Shown here: in pieces, positions 35,621 to 44,319 of the stretch
How the letters are laid out: every line of letters starts with the position of its first letter
Numbering within the stretch: the first letter of the stretch is position 1
Assembly (NCBI RefSeq): GCF_003628305.1
Contig: NZ_RBZM01000015.1
Location: 33,953-97,952, forward strand
Length of the DNA stretch: 64,000 nt
Source: Cohnella endophytica
GTDB taxonomy: Bacteria; Bacillota; Bacilli; Paenibacillales; Paenibacillaceae
Direction: 5' to 3'
Notes under the pieces: generated by a model
The model's database searches: none
Told to the model about the DNA's origin: nothing
The model's input: only the letters and a program-made list of their open reading frames with translations
Translations under genes and position numbers: made by a program

Positions 35621-36181
35621 TTTCGCGTTGTACTTCGCCATCGTTTGTTCGAAGGAATGCTGCATCGCGTATTCGATCGCGTCGCAAGCATCCTCGATCG
35701 ATTTCCGCAGGTCCGTCTGCTCGGCCTTGGCGAACGTGGACAGCACGTAATCCGAGATGACCATTCCGGGCTTCGGCCGCGAGATTCCCACGCGCACGCG
35801 GTTGAAATTCTGGGTCCCCATATGCTGGATAATCGACTTGATACCGTTGTGTCCGCCCGGACTTCCTTGATACCTGAGGCGAATTCGCCCGGTTTCCGTG
35901 TCCATGTCGTCATAGACGACGATCAGGTCTTCCAGCTTGACCTTGTAATAGTCCATGAACGCCCGCATCGACTCCCCGGACAGGTTCATGTAAGTCATCG
36001 GCTTGATCAAGGCGATCTTCTCGGCGCCCACGCGCGCTTCCCCGATCAATGCCTTGCACTTGTTCGTGCTTACTTCGATATTCAACCGGCGGGCTAATTC
36101 GTCTACGACCATGAATCCCGCGTTATGCCGGGTATGGGCATAAGCGGCGCCGGGATTACCTAATCCGACTATCCAACGCAT
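35615..36181 (-). CDS. pth: Peptidyl-tRNA hydrolase
   Basis: A 188-residue enzyme releasing tRNA from peptidyl-tRNA. Motifs: IVGLGNPGAAYAHTRHNAGF with the catalytic histidine, LIKPMTYMNLSGES, VYDDMDTETGRIRLR and GGHNGIKSI. Start ATG 36179-36181 (MRWIVGLGNPG); GGAGG lies 12 nt upstream and an ATG immediately after it is too close. Called spoVC in B. subtilis; syntenic between ctc and fin. Confidence 0.96.
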   Translation of the reverse strand: MRWIVGLGNPGAAYAHTRHNAGFMVVDELARRLNIEVSTNKCKALIGEARVGAEKIALIKPMTYMNLSGESMRAFMDYYKVKLEDLIVVYDDMDTETGRIRLRYQGSPGGHNGIKSIIQHMGTQNFNRVRVGISRPKPGMVISDYVLSTFAKAEQTDLRKSIEDACDAIEYAMQHSFEQTMAKYNAKA

Positions 36182-36323
36182 AACTGACTTCATCCTCCAA
36201 TGCAGGGCCGATCTTCTGCGATAAATAATATATTTTTTGCGAGTTGCAACGATTATTCTCTTTCGCGTGTCCTAATGATTACAAGACTCATGACTCGATG
36301 CAAAGAAAGCGGGGTGAATTGAT

Positions 36324-36524
36324 GTGTACATGAACGGCCAGATGATTTACGATGATCGGCACTTCCTAGATCATATGTGTTCCGAGGTTCCAGTGCAAAT
36401 TTATTGCGGGAGACGGCACAGCGATATCGGGTTTATCGAATATTATGGCAAAGAATTCGTTCAGGTCAACAATATCTTCTACAACCGCAAGCAATTTACC
36501 TTCGTGTCGCGTCCCGGTTATTGA
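36324..36524 (+). CDS. Small uncharacterised protein (66 aa)
   Basis: The only plus-strand gene between 22.3 and 50 kb. GTG start at 36324 with GGGGTG 7 nt upstream; the peptide has no membrane segment or signal and is rich in aromatic residues (YMNGQMIYDDRHFLDHM; IEYYGKEFVQVNNIFYNRKQ). The C-terminal part alternates hydrophobic and charged residues as in a small beta-barrel. It has a good start site, and a strong hairpin follows at 36560, which supports a real gene. Function unknown. Confidence 0.65.
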   Translation: MYMNGQMIYDDRHFLDHMCSEVPVQIYCGRRHSDIGFIEYYGKEFVQVNNIFYNRKQFTFVSRPGY

Positions 36525-36559
36525 ACCGTTACAACTCCTAAATTCCGAATAACCCAGAA

Positions 36560-36590
36560 GGGGCCGCGCTACGGAAGCGCGGCCCCTTCG
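36560..36590. terminator. Strong GC-rich terminator between convergent genes
   Basis: GGGGCCGCGC (36560-36569) / GCGCGGCCCC (36577-36586) with a 7-nt loop, followed by TTCGTCTATATT on the plus strand. It can end the 66-aa gene and also the ctc side. Confidence 0.8.
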
Positions 36591-36612
36591 TCTATATTCC
36601 AACACCTTCGCC

Positions 36613-37260
36613 TTATCCCTTATCGACCGCCGTGGCCGCTTCCGAATGCTTGCGGTCTTCCTCGGCTTTATCGTCCATCGCATCCAACTCTTCTTCCGTA
36701 CGCTCTTTCTGAGGCGCCAGCACCGCTACGATGACCGTCTCCGGATCCTGCGTGGCCACGACGCCCTCGGGAAACTTAAGCTCGCCGATCGTGAGATGGT
36801 CCCCCACCCCAAGCTGGCTTACATCCACTCTTATCGTATCCGGAATATCTTTAGGATAACATTCGATTTCCACTTCGTGGGCCACGAGCTGAAGCATGCC
36901 GCCTTCCTTCTCGCCCGGAGACACTCCGGTAATATCGAGACGGGCGGCCGTCGTGACTTTCTGATTCATGTCGATACGGTGGAAGTCGATATGCATGATC
37001 TTGCGCGAGATCGGATCCCGTTGCAGGTCCGACAGCATGACCGGCTGTTTGCCCGCTCCCGGAACATCGATCTCGATCACGGAATTAGATTGACTTCTTA
37101 GCACCGCGGCGAGATCCTTGCCGTCGATGACGATTCGCGCCGGGCTGTCCAAACCTTTGCCATACACGACCCCCGGCACTTGGCCCGCGGAACGAATACG
37201 CCGTAACTCGCCCTTGGTTGACTCTTGGCGAGCTTGTACTTGCAAAGTCGAACTCATCAT
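36613..37260 (-). CDS. ctc: Ribosomal protein L25 / general stress protein Ctc
   Basis: A 215-residue L25-family protein of the long TL5/Ctc type: an N-terminal 5S-rRNA-binding domain (about 1-95; RIRSAGQVPGVVYGK) and a C-terminal beta domain (about 96-190), then an acidic/lysine tail. GAGGAGG precedes two adjacent ATGs (37260 and 37257). Syntenic between prs and pth. Confidence 0.94.
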   Translation of the reverse strand: MMSSTLQVQARQESTKGELRRIRSAGQVPGVVYGKGLDSPARIVIDGKDLAAVLRSQSNSVIEIDVPGAGKQPVMLSDLQRDPISRKIMHIDFHRIDMNQKVTTAARLDITGVSPGEKEGGMLQLVAHEVEIECYPKDIPDTIRVDVSQLGVGDHLTIGELKFPEGVVATQDPETVIVAVLAPQKERTEEELDAMDDKAEEDRKHSEAATAVDKG

Positions 37261-37318
37261 GAATACCTCCTCTGAAACGTATGACCTAGTTTTACCCTAG
37301 GGAGGAGGGGATTAAACA

Positions 37319-38275
37319 TTAGACATGGGGCTCGAACAGCTTGCTAATGGACTGCTTCTCGTGAATCCGGACGATTGCCTCAGCTATCAATGGCGCCACG
37401 GACAGGATCCTCAGCTTGGACGTGCAGTTCGGATCGCGGATCGGAATCGTGTCCGTGACGACGATCTCGACGATCGGGGATGCTTCCAGGCGCGCAATGG
37501 CCGGACCGGATAGCACCGGATGCGTGCAGCAAGCATAAATATCCCTGGCGCCCGCCTGTTTCAGCGCGTTGGCCGCGAGGGCGATCGTTCCCGCCGTATC
37601 GATAATATCGTCGATAAGGATCGCGGTGCGCCCCGCTACGTCCCCGATAATGTTCATGACCTCGACGACGCCCGGCTCCGGCCGCCGCTTATCGATGATC
37701 GCGAGCGGAGCCTGCAGCGTATCCGCCAATCGGCGCGCGCGAACGACTCCGCCATGATCCGGCGAGACGACGACAGGGGAAGGCAGCTTTTTCTCGTTAA
37801 AATAATCCCCGAGAATCGGAACGCCTAGCAAGTGGTCGACCGGAATATCGAAGAAACCTTGAATTTGCATCGCATGCAAATCCATCGCGATAACCCGATG
37901 GGCGCCCGCCGTCTCGATTAAATTCGCCACGAGTTTGGCCGTAATCGGATCGCGCGAACGGGCTTTGCGATCCTGCCGCGCATAACCGTAATACGGAACG
38001 ACGACGTTGATCGTCATGGCCGACGCTCTCTTGAGCGCGTCCACCATGACGAGAAGCTCGATCAGATGGTCGTTGACGGGAGCCGATGTGGACTGAACGA
38101 CGTATACGTCGGCTCCCCTCACGCTATCGTCCAACCGTATGTGGATTTCCCCGTCGCTGAACCGGTTCATTTCCGCTTTGCCCAGCTCGACGCCGATATG
38201 TCCGGCAATGGCTTGCGCTAAATTGGGATTAGAGCTACAAGAAAACAGCTTTAAGGTTGGATCCGAATAGACCAT
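37319..38275 (-). CDS. prs: Ribose-phosphate pyrophosphokinase (PRPP synthetase)
   Basis: A 318-residue enzyme making PRPP from ribose 5-phosphate and ATP for purine, pyrimidine, NAD, His and Trp synthesis. Motifs: FSDGEIHIRLDDSVRG, YYGYARQDRKARSRDPITAK, the PRPP-binding ILIDDIIDTAGTI. Only 17 bp after glmU, so probably cotranscribed, as in B. subtilis. Confidence 0.97.
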   Translation of the reverse strand: MVYSDPTLKLFSCSSNPNLAQAIAGHIGVELGKAEMNRFSDGEIHIRLDDSVRGADVYVVQSTSAPVNDHLIELLVMVDALKRASAMTINVVVPYYGYARQDRKARSRDPITAKLVANLIETAGAHRVIAMDLHAMQIQGFFDIPVDHLLGVPILGDYFNEKKLPSPVVVSPDHGGVVRARRLADTLQAPLAIIDKRRPEPGVVEVMNIIGDVAGRTAILIDDIIDTAGTIALAANALKQAGARDIYACCTHPVLSGPAIARLEASPIVEIVVTDTIPIRDPNCTSKLRILSVAPLIAEAIVRIHEKQSISKLFEPHV

Positions 38276-38292
38276 CGCATAACCGCCTTTGT

Positions 38293-39696
38293 TTATTCGG
38301 TTTCTTTTTCTCTTTCCTTCTTGGCACGGGCGCGGGAACGGAACTTCTCCGCATATCCCGTCTTGTTGACTTGCCGCTCGCGAGCGATTGCCAGATCGTT
38401 GTCGGCTACGTTGTGCGTGATGGTCGAGCCTGCGACGACATACGCGCCGTTACCGATCTTGACCGGGGCAATAAGGTTAGTATTGCTGCCGATGAATACG
38501 TTGTCGCCTATTTCGGTCTTTGATTTATTATACCCGTCATAGTTGGCCGTAATCGCCCCGCAGCCGATATTGACGTTCGAACCGACGATCGCATCGCCAA
38601 CGTAGCTCAAATGCGGCACTTTGCTATGGTCTCCGATATCCGTATTCTTAATCTCCACGAAATCTCCGATTTTAACGTGTTTGCCCAGTTGCGTGCCCGG
38701 ACGCAAGTATGCGAAAGGACCCACGTTACATTGTTCTCCCACCTGCGCGCCTTCCGCTATGGACTGACGAATCGTCGACCCATCTCCGATAACGGAGTTT
38801 TTAAGCTCCGTCTGCGGACCGATAGCGCAATCCTCTCCGATCGAGGTTTCGCCGCGCAAAATCGTTCCCGGGTAAATGACCGTATCCGAGCCGATCGTGA
38901 CGTCTGCATCGATATACGTATTGGCGGGATCGATTAACGTAACTCCGTTTACCTGGTGACCTTTGTTGATGCGAAGGCGCATGAGTCTTTCCGCTTCTCC
39001 TAGCGCTACGCGATCATTGACGCCGATGGATTCCGCCGGATCCTCGACCAAGCATGCTACGATGGCATTTCCCTCGCTACGCAAAATTCCGATGACATCC
39101 GTTAAGTAATATTCGCCTTGCGCGTTCCCGTTCGTAACCTGTTCCAAAGCGTTAAATAATTTACGGTTATCGAAGCAATACGTTCCGGTGTTAATCTCTT
39201 TAATCGCGATTTCTTCCGGATCGCAATCCTTATGCTCCACGATCCGCAACACGCCGTTATCCGCGCCGCGCACGATACGTCCATAACCCGCGGGTTCATC
39301 AAGCTCGGCGGTTAGAATCGTCGCAGCCGCTCCTTGGCTTGCATGCAAAGCAACCATTGCCTCTATCGTTTCCTTCCGAACGAGAGGCGTATCGCCGCAG
39401 ATCACGATCGTTACGCCTTCTTCGTCCGCAAGCAGCGGCTTGGCCTGCATGACCGCATGACCGGTACCCAGTTGCTCCGCCTGCAACACATATTCCGCGG
39501 CGGCTCCCAACGTAGCCTTAACGGCTTCCGCGCCATGGCCGACGACAACGACGGTACGCTCGCATGCTGCGCCCCGCACGGCGTCCAGCACGTGGCCGAC
39601 CATCGGCTTGCCGCATACCGGGTGCAACACTTTATATAGTTTCGATTTCATGCGCTTGCCCTGTCCCGCGGCCAGCACGATCGCCATTTTCTTCAT
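38293..39696 (-). CDS. glmU: Bifunctional UDP-N-acetylglucosamine pyrophosphorylase/glucosamine-1-phosphate acetyltransferase
   Basis: A 467-residue enzyme for the last two steps to UDP-GlcNAc, the precursor of peptidoglycan. N-terminal uridyltransferase domain (AIVLAAGQGKRMKSKLYKVL), C-terminal left-handed beta-helix acetyltransferase with hexapeptide repeats (IGPQTELKNSVIGDGSTI; VNIGCGAITANYDGYNK). Normal length. Between spoVG and prs as in B. subtilis. Confidence 0.97.
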   Translation of the reverse strand: MKKMAIVLAAGQGKRMKSKLYKVLHPVCGKPMVGHVLDAVRGAACERTVVVVGHGAEAVKATLGAAAEYVLQAEQLGTGHAVMQAKPLLADEEGVTIVICGDTPLVRKETIEAMVALHASQGAAATILTAELDEPAGYGRIVRGADNGVLRIVEHKDCDPEEIAIKEINTGTYCFDNRKLFNALEQVTNGNAQGEYYLTDVIGILRSEGNAIVACLVEDPAESIGVNDRVALGEAERLMRLRINKGHQVNGVTLIDPANTYIDADVTIGSDTVIYPGTILRGETSIGEDCAIGPQTELKNSVIGDGSTIRQSIAEGAQVGEQCNVGPFAYLRPGTQLGKHVKIGDFVEIKNTDIGDHSKVPHLSYVGDAIVGSNVNIGCGAITANYDGYNKSKTEIGDNVFIGSNTNLIAPVKIGNGAYVVAGSTITHNVADNDLAIARERQVNKTGYAEKFRSRARAKKEREKETE

Positions 39697-39769
39697 TGGG
39701 TAGATAGCCCCTTCCGTTCCGGATCATAGTGTAAACTTCTCCAGAATCATAGCTCATTCTTATGCAAAT

Positions 39770-39796
39770 GAAAAGAGAGCCGCACAGGGCCCTCTT
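39770..39796 (-). terminator. Terminator after spoVG
   Basis: Minus strand AGAGGGCC / GGCTCTCT hairpin with a six-nt loop followed by TTTTC, 17 bp after the spoVG stop; glmU starts about 75 bp further on. Confidence 0.75.
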
Positions 39797-39812
39797 CTCA
39801 TGAATCTCATTA

Positions 39813-40097
39813 TTATGCCCCTTCGACCATGACCTCTTCTTCTTGCGCCGCACGCTCGTATTCAGCCAGTACAGCGGCTTGAATCTTCTCTCGCGTACCC
39901 GAAGATATCGGATGAGCAATATCCCGAAACTCTCCATCCGGAGTCCGTTTACTCGGCATAGCGACGAACATGCCATTGTTCCCGTCGATTACGCGAATGT
40001 CGTGTACTACGAATTCGTTATCGATGGTAATCGAAGCAATGGCTTTCATGCGCCCCTCCGAATTGACGCGGCGGAGTCTCACGTCTGTAATTTGCAC
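39813..40097 (-). CDS. spoVG: Septation/regulatory RNA-binding protein SpoVG
   Basis: A 94-residue protein almost identical in pattern to known SpoVG: MQITDVRLRRVNSEGRMKA, DNEFVVHDIRVIDGNNGMF, PSKRTPDGEFRDIAHPI. Starts with GTG at 40095-40097, AGGTGG upstream. Acts in asymmetric septation control and cortex formation. Driven by a sigma-H-type promoter. Confidence 0.97.
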   Translation of the reverse strand: MQITDVRLRRVNSEGRMKAIASITIDNEFVVHDIRVIDGNNGMFVAMPSKRTPDGEFRDIAHPISSGTREKIQAAVLAEYERAAQEEEVMVEGA

Positions 40098-40136
40098 CTG
40101 TGTTCACCACCTTTGTCCATCAGAAAGACTTGGTGT

Positions 40137-40165
40137 AATATTCCACAAATGCGAGCAAACTCCTT
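40137..40165 (-). promoter_or_regulatory. Sigma-H-type promoter of spoVG
   Basis: Minus strand AAGGAGTTT (40157-40165), 12 bp, GGAATATT (40137-40144), matching the sigma-H pattern RNAGGAWWW / GAATWW. spoVG is a classical sigma-H gene. Confidence 0.7.
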
Positions 40166-40212
40166 CTTAAATATGGAAAATCAGCCGTTAAAAATGAAAT
40201 TATTTTTTAAAT

Positions 40213-40605
40213 TTAGAAGGTTTCGACAGGGATCGCCGCAATCAATTCGATTTCGACAAAAACATCCTTCGGAAGCCTTGCCACTTCTACGGTCGAGCGG
40301 GCTGGCGTATGGTCTCCAAAGTAGGCCGCGTACACCGAATTGAACTCCGCGAACTGGTTCATATCTTTTAGAAACACGGTCGTCTTGATGACATCGCGGA
40401 ACCCGGCGCCTTCGGCGGCCAGAACCGCTTTCAAATTGCCCAGTACCTGATGAGTCTGCTCCTGAATCGTTCCGACCACGAGCTCGCCCGCGGACGTTAA
40501 GGGGATCTGTCCTGAAGTATAAAGAATGTTGCCTACGCGAACCGCTTGTGCATAGGGTCCGATTGCTGCTGGGGCTTCCGGCGTCGATACGATTTTAAGA
40601 GTCAT
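40213..40605 (-). CDS. ridA: RidA-family enamine/imine deaminase (YabJ)
   Basis: A 130-residue trimeric protein of the YjgF/YER057c/UK114 family. Motifs: AIGPYAQAVRVGNILYTSGQ, the arginine-containing TPARSTVEVARLPKDVFVEI. It removes reactive 2-aminoacrylate-type intermediates; in B. subtilis yabJ sits in the purR operon as here. AGGAGG before ATG 40605. Confidence 0.95.
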   Translation of the reverse strand: MTLKIVSTPEAPAAIGPYAQAVRVGNILYTSGQIPLTSAGELVVGTIQEQTHQVLGNLKAVLAAEGAGFRDVIKTTVFLKDMNQFAEFNSVYAAYFGDHTPARSTVEVARLPKDVFVEIELIAAIPVETF

Positions 40606-40655
40606 CTCTCGGTCCTCCTGATTGTGGTAGCGTTGTATGGATAATCATCATTCGT

Positions 40656-41477
40656 TCAGAAAAAGTTGCCCGGCTGTACGGCAATGTGACGGGTCTTCAA
40701 TTCCACCTCGGTCAATCGCGCCAGCGAGACGTAATCTTGCAATAGCCGTTCCTCGTGTTCCACTTCCCCGGATTCGACGAACACGCCGACGCCGGCAACG
40801 ACCGCACGGAATTCGTGCAACAAATCGACCATGCCTTGGATCGTTCCTCCGGCTTTCATGAAGTCGTCGATGATCAGCACTCGCGACTCTTCCTTCAGCG
40901 CGCGTCTGGCCAACGACATCGTCTGAATCCGTTTCGTCGAACCCGACACGTAGTTGATGCTAACCGCCGAGCCTTCGGTTACCTTGTGGTCCCGCCGAAC
41001 GATAACGACCGGCAGATTCAAGTATTGGGCCGTCGCGTTCGCGAGCGGAATTCCCTTCGTCTCCACGGTCATGATAACGTCGATGTTGCGGTCCGCAAAC
41101 GCGGATGCGAACATGCGGCCGACCTCTTGCATCATCGCGGGTTGGCCAAGCAAGTCGGTCATATATAGATAGCCGCCCGGCAGCAGCCGATCCGGCTGCT
41201 CGAGTTCGCGGCAAATGGAAACCATCTTCTCTAACGCTAAATCCTTGCGCACTTTCGGAACGAATCGTACGCCTCCGGCAGCGCCGGCCAACGTGCTCAA
41301 TTCGCCGATTCCTTCATCCTCGAATACCTCTTTAATAATAGCCAAATCCTCGCTAATCGATGACTTGGCCGATTGATAACGTTCGGCGAATGCTGTCAGG
41401 GATATTAACGTATGAGGACGGGCCAATAAATACTGAGTCATTTCCACGAGCCTGGCGCTGCGTTTCAATTTTTTCAC
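40656..41477 (-). CDS. purR: Purine operon repressor PurR
   Basis: A 273-residue repressor: N-terminal winged-helix domain (RSARLVEMTQYLLARPHTLI; YQSAKSSISEDLAIIKEVF) and a C-terminal phosphoribosyltransferase-like domain with the PRPP loop RVLIIDDFMKAGGTI. PRPP releases it from PurBoxes. GTG start at 41475-41477 with GAGAGGGG upstream. Upstream of ridA and spoVG as in B. subtilis. Confidence 0.96.
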   Translation of the reverse strand: MKKLKRSARLVEMTQYLLARPHTLISLTAFAERYQSAKSSISEDLAIIKEVFEDEGIGELSTLAGAAGGVRFVPKVRKDLALEKMVSICRELEQPDRLLPGGYLYMTDLLGQPAMMQEVGRMFASAFADRNIDVIMTVETKGIPLANATAQYLNLPVVIVRRDHKVTEGSAVSINYVSGSTKRIQTMSLARRALKEESRVLIIDDFMKAGGTIQGMVDLLHEFRAVVAGVGVFVESGEVEHEERLLQDYVSLARLTEVELKTRHIAVQPGNFF

Positions 41478-41515
41478 GTTCCCCTCTCCCGTCCAAATCC
41501 GAATATTTTACGTGT

Positions 41516-41545
41516 ATCATAACATTTTTATACGGTTTTATTCAA
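41516..41545 (-). promoter_or_regulatory. Sigma-A promoter of purR
   Basis: Minus strand TTGAAT (41540-41545), 18 bp, TATGAT (41516-41521) in the 92-bp gap after ispE. Confidence 0.55.
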
Positions 41546-41569
41546 GGAGAACGATGGCATATGTCCTTG

Positions 41570-42436
41570 TCACGTCAGCATTCTTGCCACATATACTTCT
41601 TTGCAGAATCCTCTGAGTCCGTTATACACTCTCGCGACCTTGATTTCCTTGGAGACGAGCCCGAAGACGGTCGGCCCGCTGCCGGACATCAGTACGCCAT
41701 CCGCCCCTGATTTCAACATGCAATCTTTAATCTGCTTGACCTCGGGGTAACGGTTTAACGTCACCGACTCCAATACGTTGCCAAGCGAAGCGCACATATC
41801 CGAGAACGACTGGCGAGATAGGGCGTCCAGCATGTCCGGAATAGACGGATGCTCCTTCAAGTCGTTTACCCTGAATTTGCCGTATACGTCGGCGGTCGAG
41901 ACATTGATCGGCGGCTTCGCGAGGATCACCCAGCATTGAGGCGGCGGGGACAGGCTTTCCAGCTTCTCTCCGCGCCCTTTGGCAAGCGCCGTGCCTCCTC
42001 GAATGCAGAACGGAACATCCGAACCGAGCTCCGCGCCCAACGTCTCCAGTTCATCCGTGGAGAGCTCCAGGTTCCATAGCCGGTTAAGCCCCCTCAGGGT
42101 GGCAGCCGCATCGCTGCTGCCGCCGGCCAATCCCGCGGCTACCGGAATCTGCTTGTCCAAGTGAATATAGACTCCGCGTCTGACTCCATAGCGCTCCTTA
42201 ATTAACTTGGCCGCTTGAAAGGCCAGATTCTTCTCGTCTAAGGGGATAAAACCGACTTGGCTGGACAATAGAATCTGGTCTCTCGGGAGTTCTTCCATCT
42301 CGAGACGATCCGCCAAATCGACCATCGTCATTATCATTTCGACTTCGTGAAAGCCGTCCTCCCGCTTCCGCAGCACATCAAGAAGCAGATTGATCTTCGC
42401 GGGGGCTTTCTCGTAGATCTTCGACACCATCATCAC
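41570..42436 (-). CDS. ispE: 4-diphosphocytidyl-2-C-methyl-D-erythritol kinase
   Basis: A 288-residue GHMP kinase of the MEP isoprenoid pathway. Motifs: KAPAKINLLLDVLRKREDGFH, the ATP loop PVAAGLAGGSSDAAA, and MSGSGPTVFGLV. AGGA lies 7 nt before the first of two adjacent ATGs. Syntenic between sspF and purR. Confidence 0.96.
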   Translation of the reverse strand: MMMVSKIYEKAPAKINLLLDVLRKREDGFHEVEMIMTMVDLADRLEMEELPRDQILLSSQVGFIPLDEKNLAFQAAKLIKERYGVRRGVYIHLDKQIPVAAGLAGGSSDAAATLRGLNRLWNLELSTDELETLGAELGSDVPFCIRGGTALAKGRGEKLESLSPPPQCWVILAKPPINVSTADVYGKFRVNDLKEHPSIPDMLDALSRQSFSDMCASLGNVLESVTLNRYPEVKQIKDCMLKSGADGVLMSGSGPTVFGLVSKEIKVARVYNGLRGFCKEVYVARMLT

Positions 42437-42566
42437 CGCTTCCTAAGTAAAAGGGCAACATCGCCCCGCATCATCCTGTATGGTAAGTACAATATAATGC
42501 AAAACCTATACTTTCCGATACTCCAAAAACCTTTACATATTATAACAAACAGAGCCTGTAAATGCG

Positions 42567-42608
42567 AAAAAAGAGGTCGAAACCCGCTTATCGGGATTTC
42601 GCCCTCTC
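42567..42608 (-). terminator. Terminator after sspF
   Basis: Minus strand GAGGGCGAAATCCC / GGGTTTCGACCTC hairpin with a short loop followed by T6, 18 bp after the sspF stop. Confidence 0.85.
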
Positions 42609-42626
42609 AAACCGACTACGGCTTCG

Positions 42627-42806
42627 TTATTGCTGCGATCGGGCGGCTGCCTGCTCGGCGATCTGGATCGCGCGCTTGACCATATTGCCGGCGTCCTTGG
42701 TCGTAATTCCGCCCCAGCCTTCCTGCTGCACCTTGCCGTAAAATCCCAAGTCTTTGGCCAACTCCGCTTTGAACTCCTCCGACATCACGCTTCTTCTTCG
42801 GCTCAT
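42627..42806 (-). CDS. sspF: Small acid-soluble spore protein of the alpha/beta type (SspF)
   Basis: A 59-residue SASP that coats spore DNA. MSRRRSVMSEEFKAELAKD, EGWGGITTKDAGNMVKRAI and the GPR-type segment correspond to SspF. Start ATG 42804-42806 with GGAGG 7 nt upstream; the longer open frame upstream covers the promoter. Preceded by a near-perfect sigma-G promoter. Confidence 0.95.
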   Translation of the reverse strand: MSRRRSVMSEEFKAELAKDLGFYGKVQQEGWGGITTKDAGNMVKRAIQIAEQAAARSQQ

Positions 42807-42862
42807 CGATTCGCCTCCTACGCGCGGGTTACGGCGCCGCACCGAGCGGCGGCGTCCACTCT

Positions 42863-42892
42863 TAGGATGCCTCAGCGGATAACCGGACATGC
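42863..42892 (-). promoter_or_regulatory. Sigma-G promoter of sspF
   Basis: Minus strand GCATG (42888-42892), 18 bp, CATCCTA (42863-42869), matching the sigma-G pattern GHATR-N18-CATNHTA. Confidence 0.75.
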
Positions 42893-42895
42893 AAA

Positions 42896-42934
42896 ACGGG
42901 CAACCCCGCACGTCCTCAGTGCGATGTTGCCCGT
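42896..42934 (-). terminator. Terminator after veg
   Basis: Minus strand ACGGGCAACATCGCAC / GTGCGGGGTTGCCCGT with a 7-nt loop, followed by TTTGC. The loop region ends 14 bp after the veg stop. Confidence 0.85.
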
Positions 42935-42947
42935 ACAATTAACCGTG

Positions 42948-43223
42948 TCAGTGCGATAAATAGTTGATGCGTACCTGGCCATCGTCATTGCACAGCATAA
43001 CTTCCACGGATTCAGTCAAAATATCAGCATAACTGTACGAAACCCGCTTAAACGCGTGCTGTTCCTGATCCAGTTTAACAATGAAAACCGATGGGTAGAT
43101 TTCTTCCAGTACCCCCGTGCGTTCGATGGTTTTACGACGTCCACCGTTGGCGCGGAGCATGATTTTGGAACCTACGTGCGGCTCCAGGCTTCGCTTGATC
43201 TCTAGAAGCGCGTTTTTAGCCAT
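42948..43223 (-). CDS. veg: Veg protein (biofilm/spore outgrowth factor)
   Basis: A 91-residue conserved protein: LEIKRSLEPHVGSKIMLRAN, GGRRKTIERTGVLEEIYPSV, FKRVSYSYADILTESVEV. In B. subtilis Veg stimulates biofilm gene expression and is very highly transcribed. GAGGTGG before the ATG. Strong promoter at 43291-43320. Confidence 0.96.
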   Translation of the reverse strand: MAKNALLEIKRSLEPHVGSKIMLRANGGRRKTIERTGVLEEIYPSVFIVKLDQEQHAFKRVSYSYADILTESVEVMLCNDDGQVRINYLSH

Positions 43224-43290
43224 GATCCACTACCACCTCTTTCCCTGTAAATTATATCTAAAAACAGGGGAGGTGTCAAATGAGTAGAAT

Positions 43291-43320
43291 ATTATATCAA
43301 CGATGCTGATTTCGTGTCAA
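43291..43320 (-). promoter_or_regulatory. Strong sigma-A promoter of veg
   Basis: Minus strand TTGACA (43315-43320), 18 bp, TATAAT (43291-43296); both hexamers are perfect. Confidence 0.85.
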
Positions 43321-43372
43321 CGGTCATTTTCCTTGAAGTTATCGGCTTTTTCCAGCGAGGGCTCGATTTTCG

Positions 43373-44251
43373 TCACACAATGTTCACATTTTGACCCGAA
43401 TTCGCTTCTTTTAGATTCGGTACGCCGATGCGATATCGACCCATCGTTTCGATCCCGCCCATCCCTTGCCTGCCGCTGATCGTATGGGCGATGACGTCCG
43501 ATATGTTGACGGTATCCCGGAAAGGCGTGAACGCCGATCTGACGGCCACGTAGACGGGGTCCAGCGCATGGATCATGATTCTGCCGGGAGAGCTGGCGAA
43601 GTTCGCTCCCGCCTGCAGCAACGCCTCGAAGTGCGACTGGCAAGCTCCCGCGACGATGACCAGCGAATCGCGGTTGCGCTCGTATTCCCTCGCCACCTGC
43701 ACCGACTGCACGAAATTCAAGGAATTCTTATAGCTGCTTAGCTGTTGGAGGTCCTCTCGCTGCTTCAGCAGTCCGTCATGGCCGGTAATGACGACGATGT
43801 CGGGATTGAACTGCGGAAGCATGCGGAACAGTACCTGGGGCATCTGCGACTCGTGGCAATGCATGCCTTCCGCCGGGACTCTTAGCTGGCCGTATACTTG
43901 CATGCTTTTCTTCAAGTAATTGGCATCTCCGTCGAGATGGAGAACTTTGCCCGGCATCTCGAAGAACGGCTGGCGCCGATCGTCCAGAGCCGAGGTAAAG
44001 CCTGCGCGCCCGTATTGCCGATTTCGTTCCTCGTTCATTCTCCGCAAGGACTCGTTAGCGTGGATGCGCGCCTGACGCGACCCTCCGAGCTCGTCCGGAT
44101 TACGTACTGTTTGAAGATCCGCGATGGGCGCGTCGGCGAGCAATCGATAATCCATACCTCTTAGGACGACTTCGTCCGCAACGAACGCCGCCACCCGGAA
44201 CAGTACGTCCCCGCCATAGGATTTACGTACGACTAGATCCCCCTGCTTCAT
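43373..44251 (-). CDS. yabG: Sporulation-specific cysteine protease YabG
   Basis: A 292-residue protease that processes spore coat proteins. Visible: KQGDLVVRKSYGGDVLFRV, DIVVITGHDGLLKQ, VIVAGACQSHFEALLQAGANFASSPG read in parts, and a C-terminal TISGRQGMGGIETMG. Start ATG 44249-44251 with AGAGGTG 7 nt upstream rather than the TTG two codons earlier. Sigma-K-type promoter directly upstream. Confidence 0.95.
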   Translation of the reverse strand: MKQGDLVVRKSYGGDVLFRVAAFVADEVVLRGMDYRLLADAPIADLQTVRNPDELGGSRQARIHANESLRRMNEERNRQYGRAGFTSALDDRRQPFFEMPGKVLHLDGDANYLKKSMQVYGQLRVPAEGMHCHESQMPQVLFRMLPQFNPDIVVITGHDGLLKQREDLQQLSSYKNSLNFVQSVQVAREYERNRDSLVIVAGACQSHFEALLQAGANFASSPGRIMIHALDPVYVAVRSAFTPFRDTVNISDVIAHTISGRQGMGGIETMGRYRIGVPNLKEANSGQNVNIV

Positions 44252-44270
44252 GGGCAATCACCTCTTCGTC

Positions 44271-44298
44271 TATCCTATGGTACGAAGGGGCTTCGGGT
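44271..44298 (-). promoter_or_regulatory. Sigma-K promoter of yabG
   Basis: Minus strand AC (44297-44298), 17 bp, CATAGGATA (44271-44279), exact fit to AC-N17-CATANNNTA. yabG is sigma-K dependent in B. subtilis. Confidence 0.75.
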
Positions 44299-44319
44299 GC
44301 GCGTCCGGGAGGATTCGGA

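Noticed and set aside
36366..36683. 105-codon minus-strand frame over the 66-aa gene
   Set aside because: It runs through the strong hairpin into ctc and has no start signal.
42807..42938. 44-codon extension of the SspF frame
   Set aside because: It would cover the sigma-G promoter and veg terminator; the family start is at 42806.
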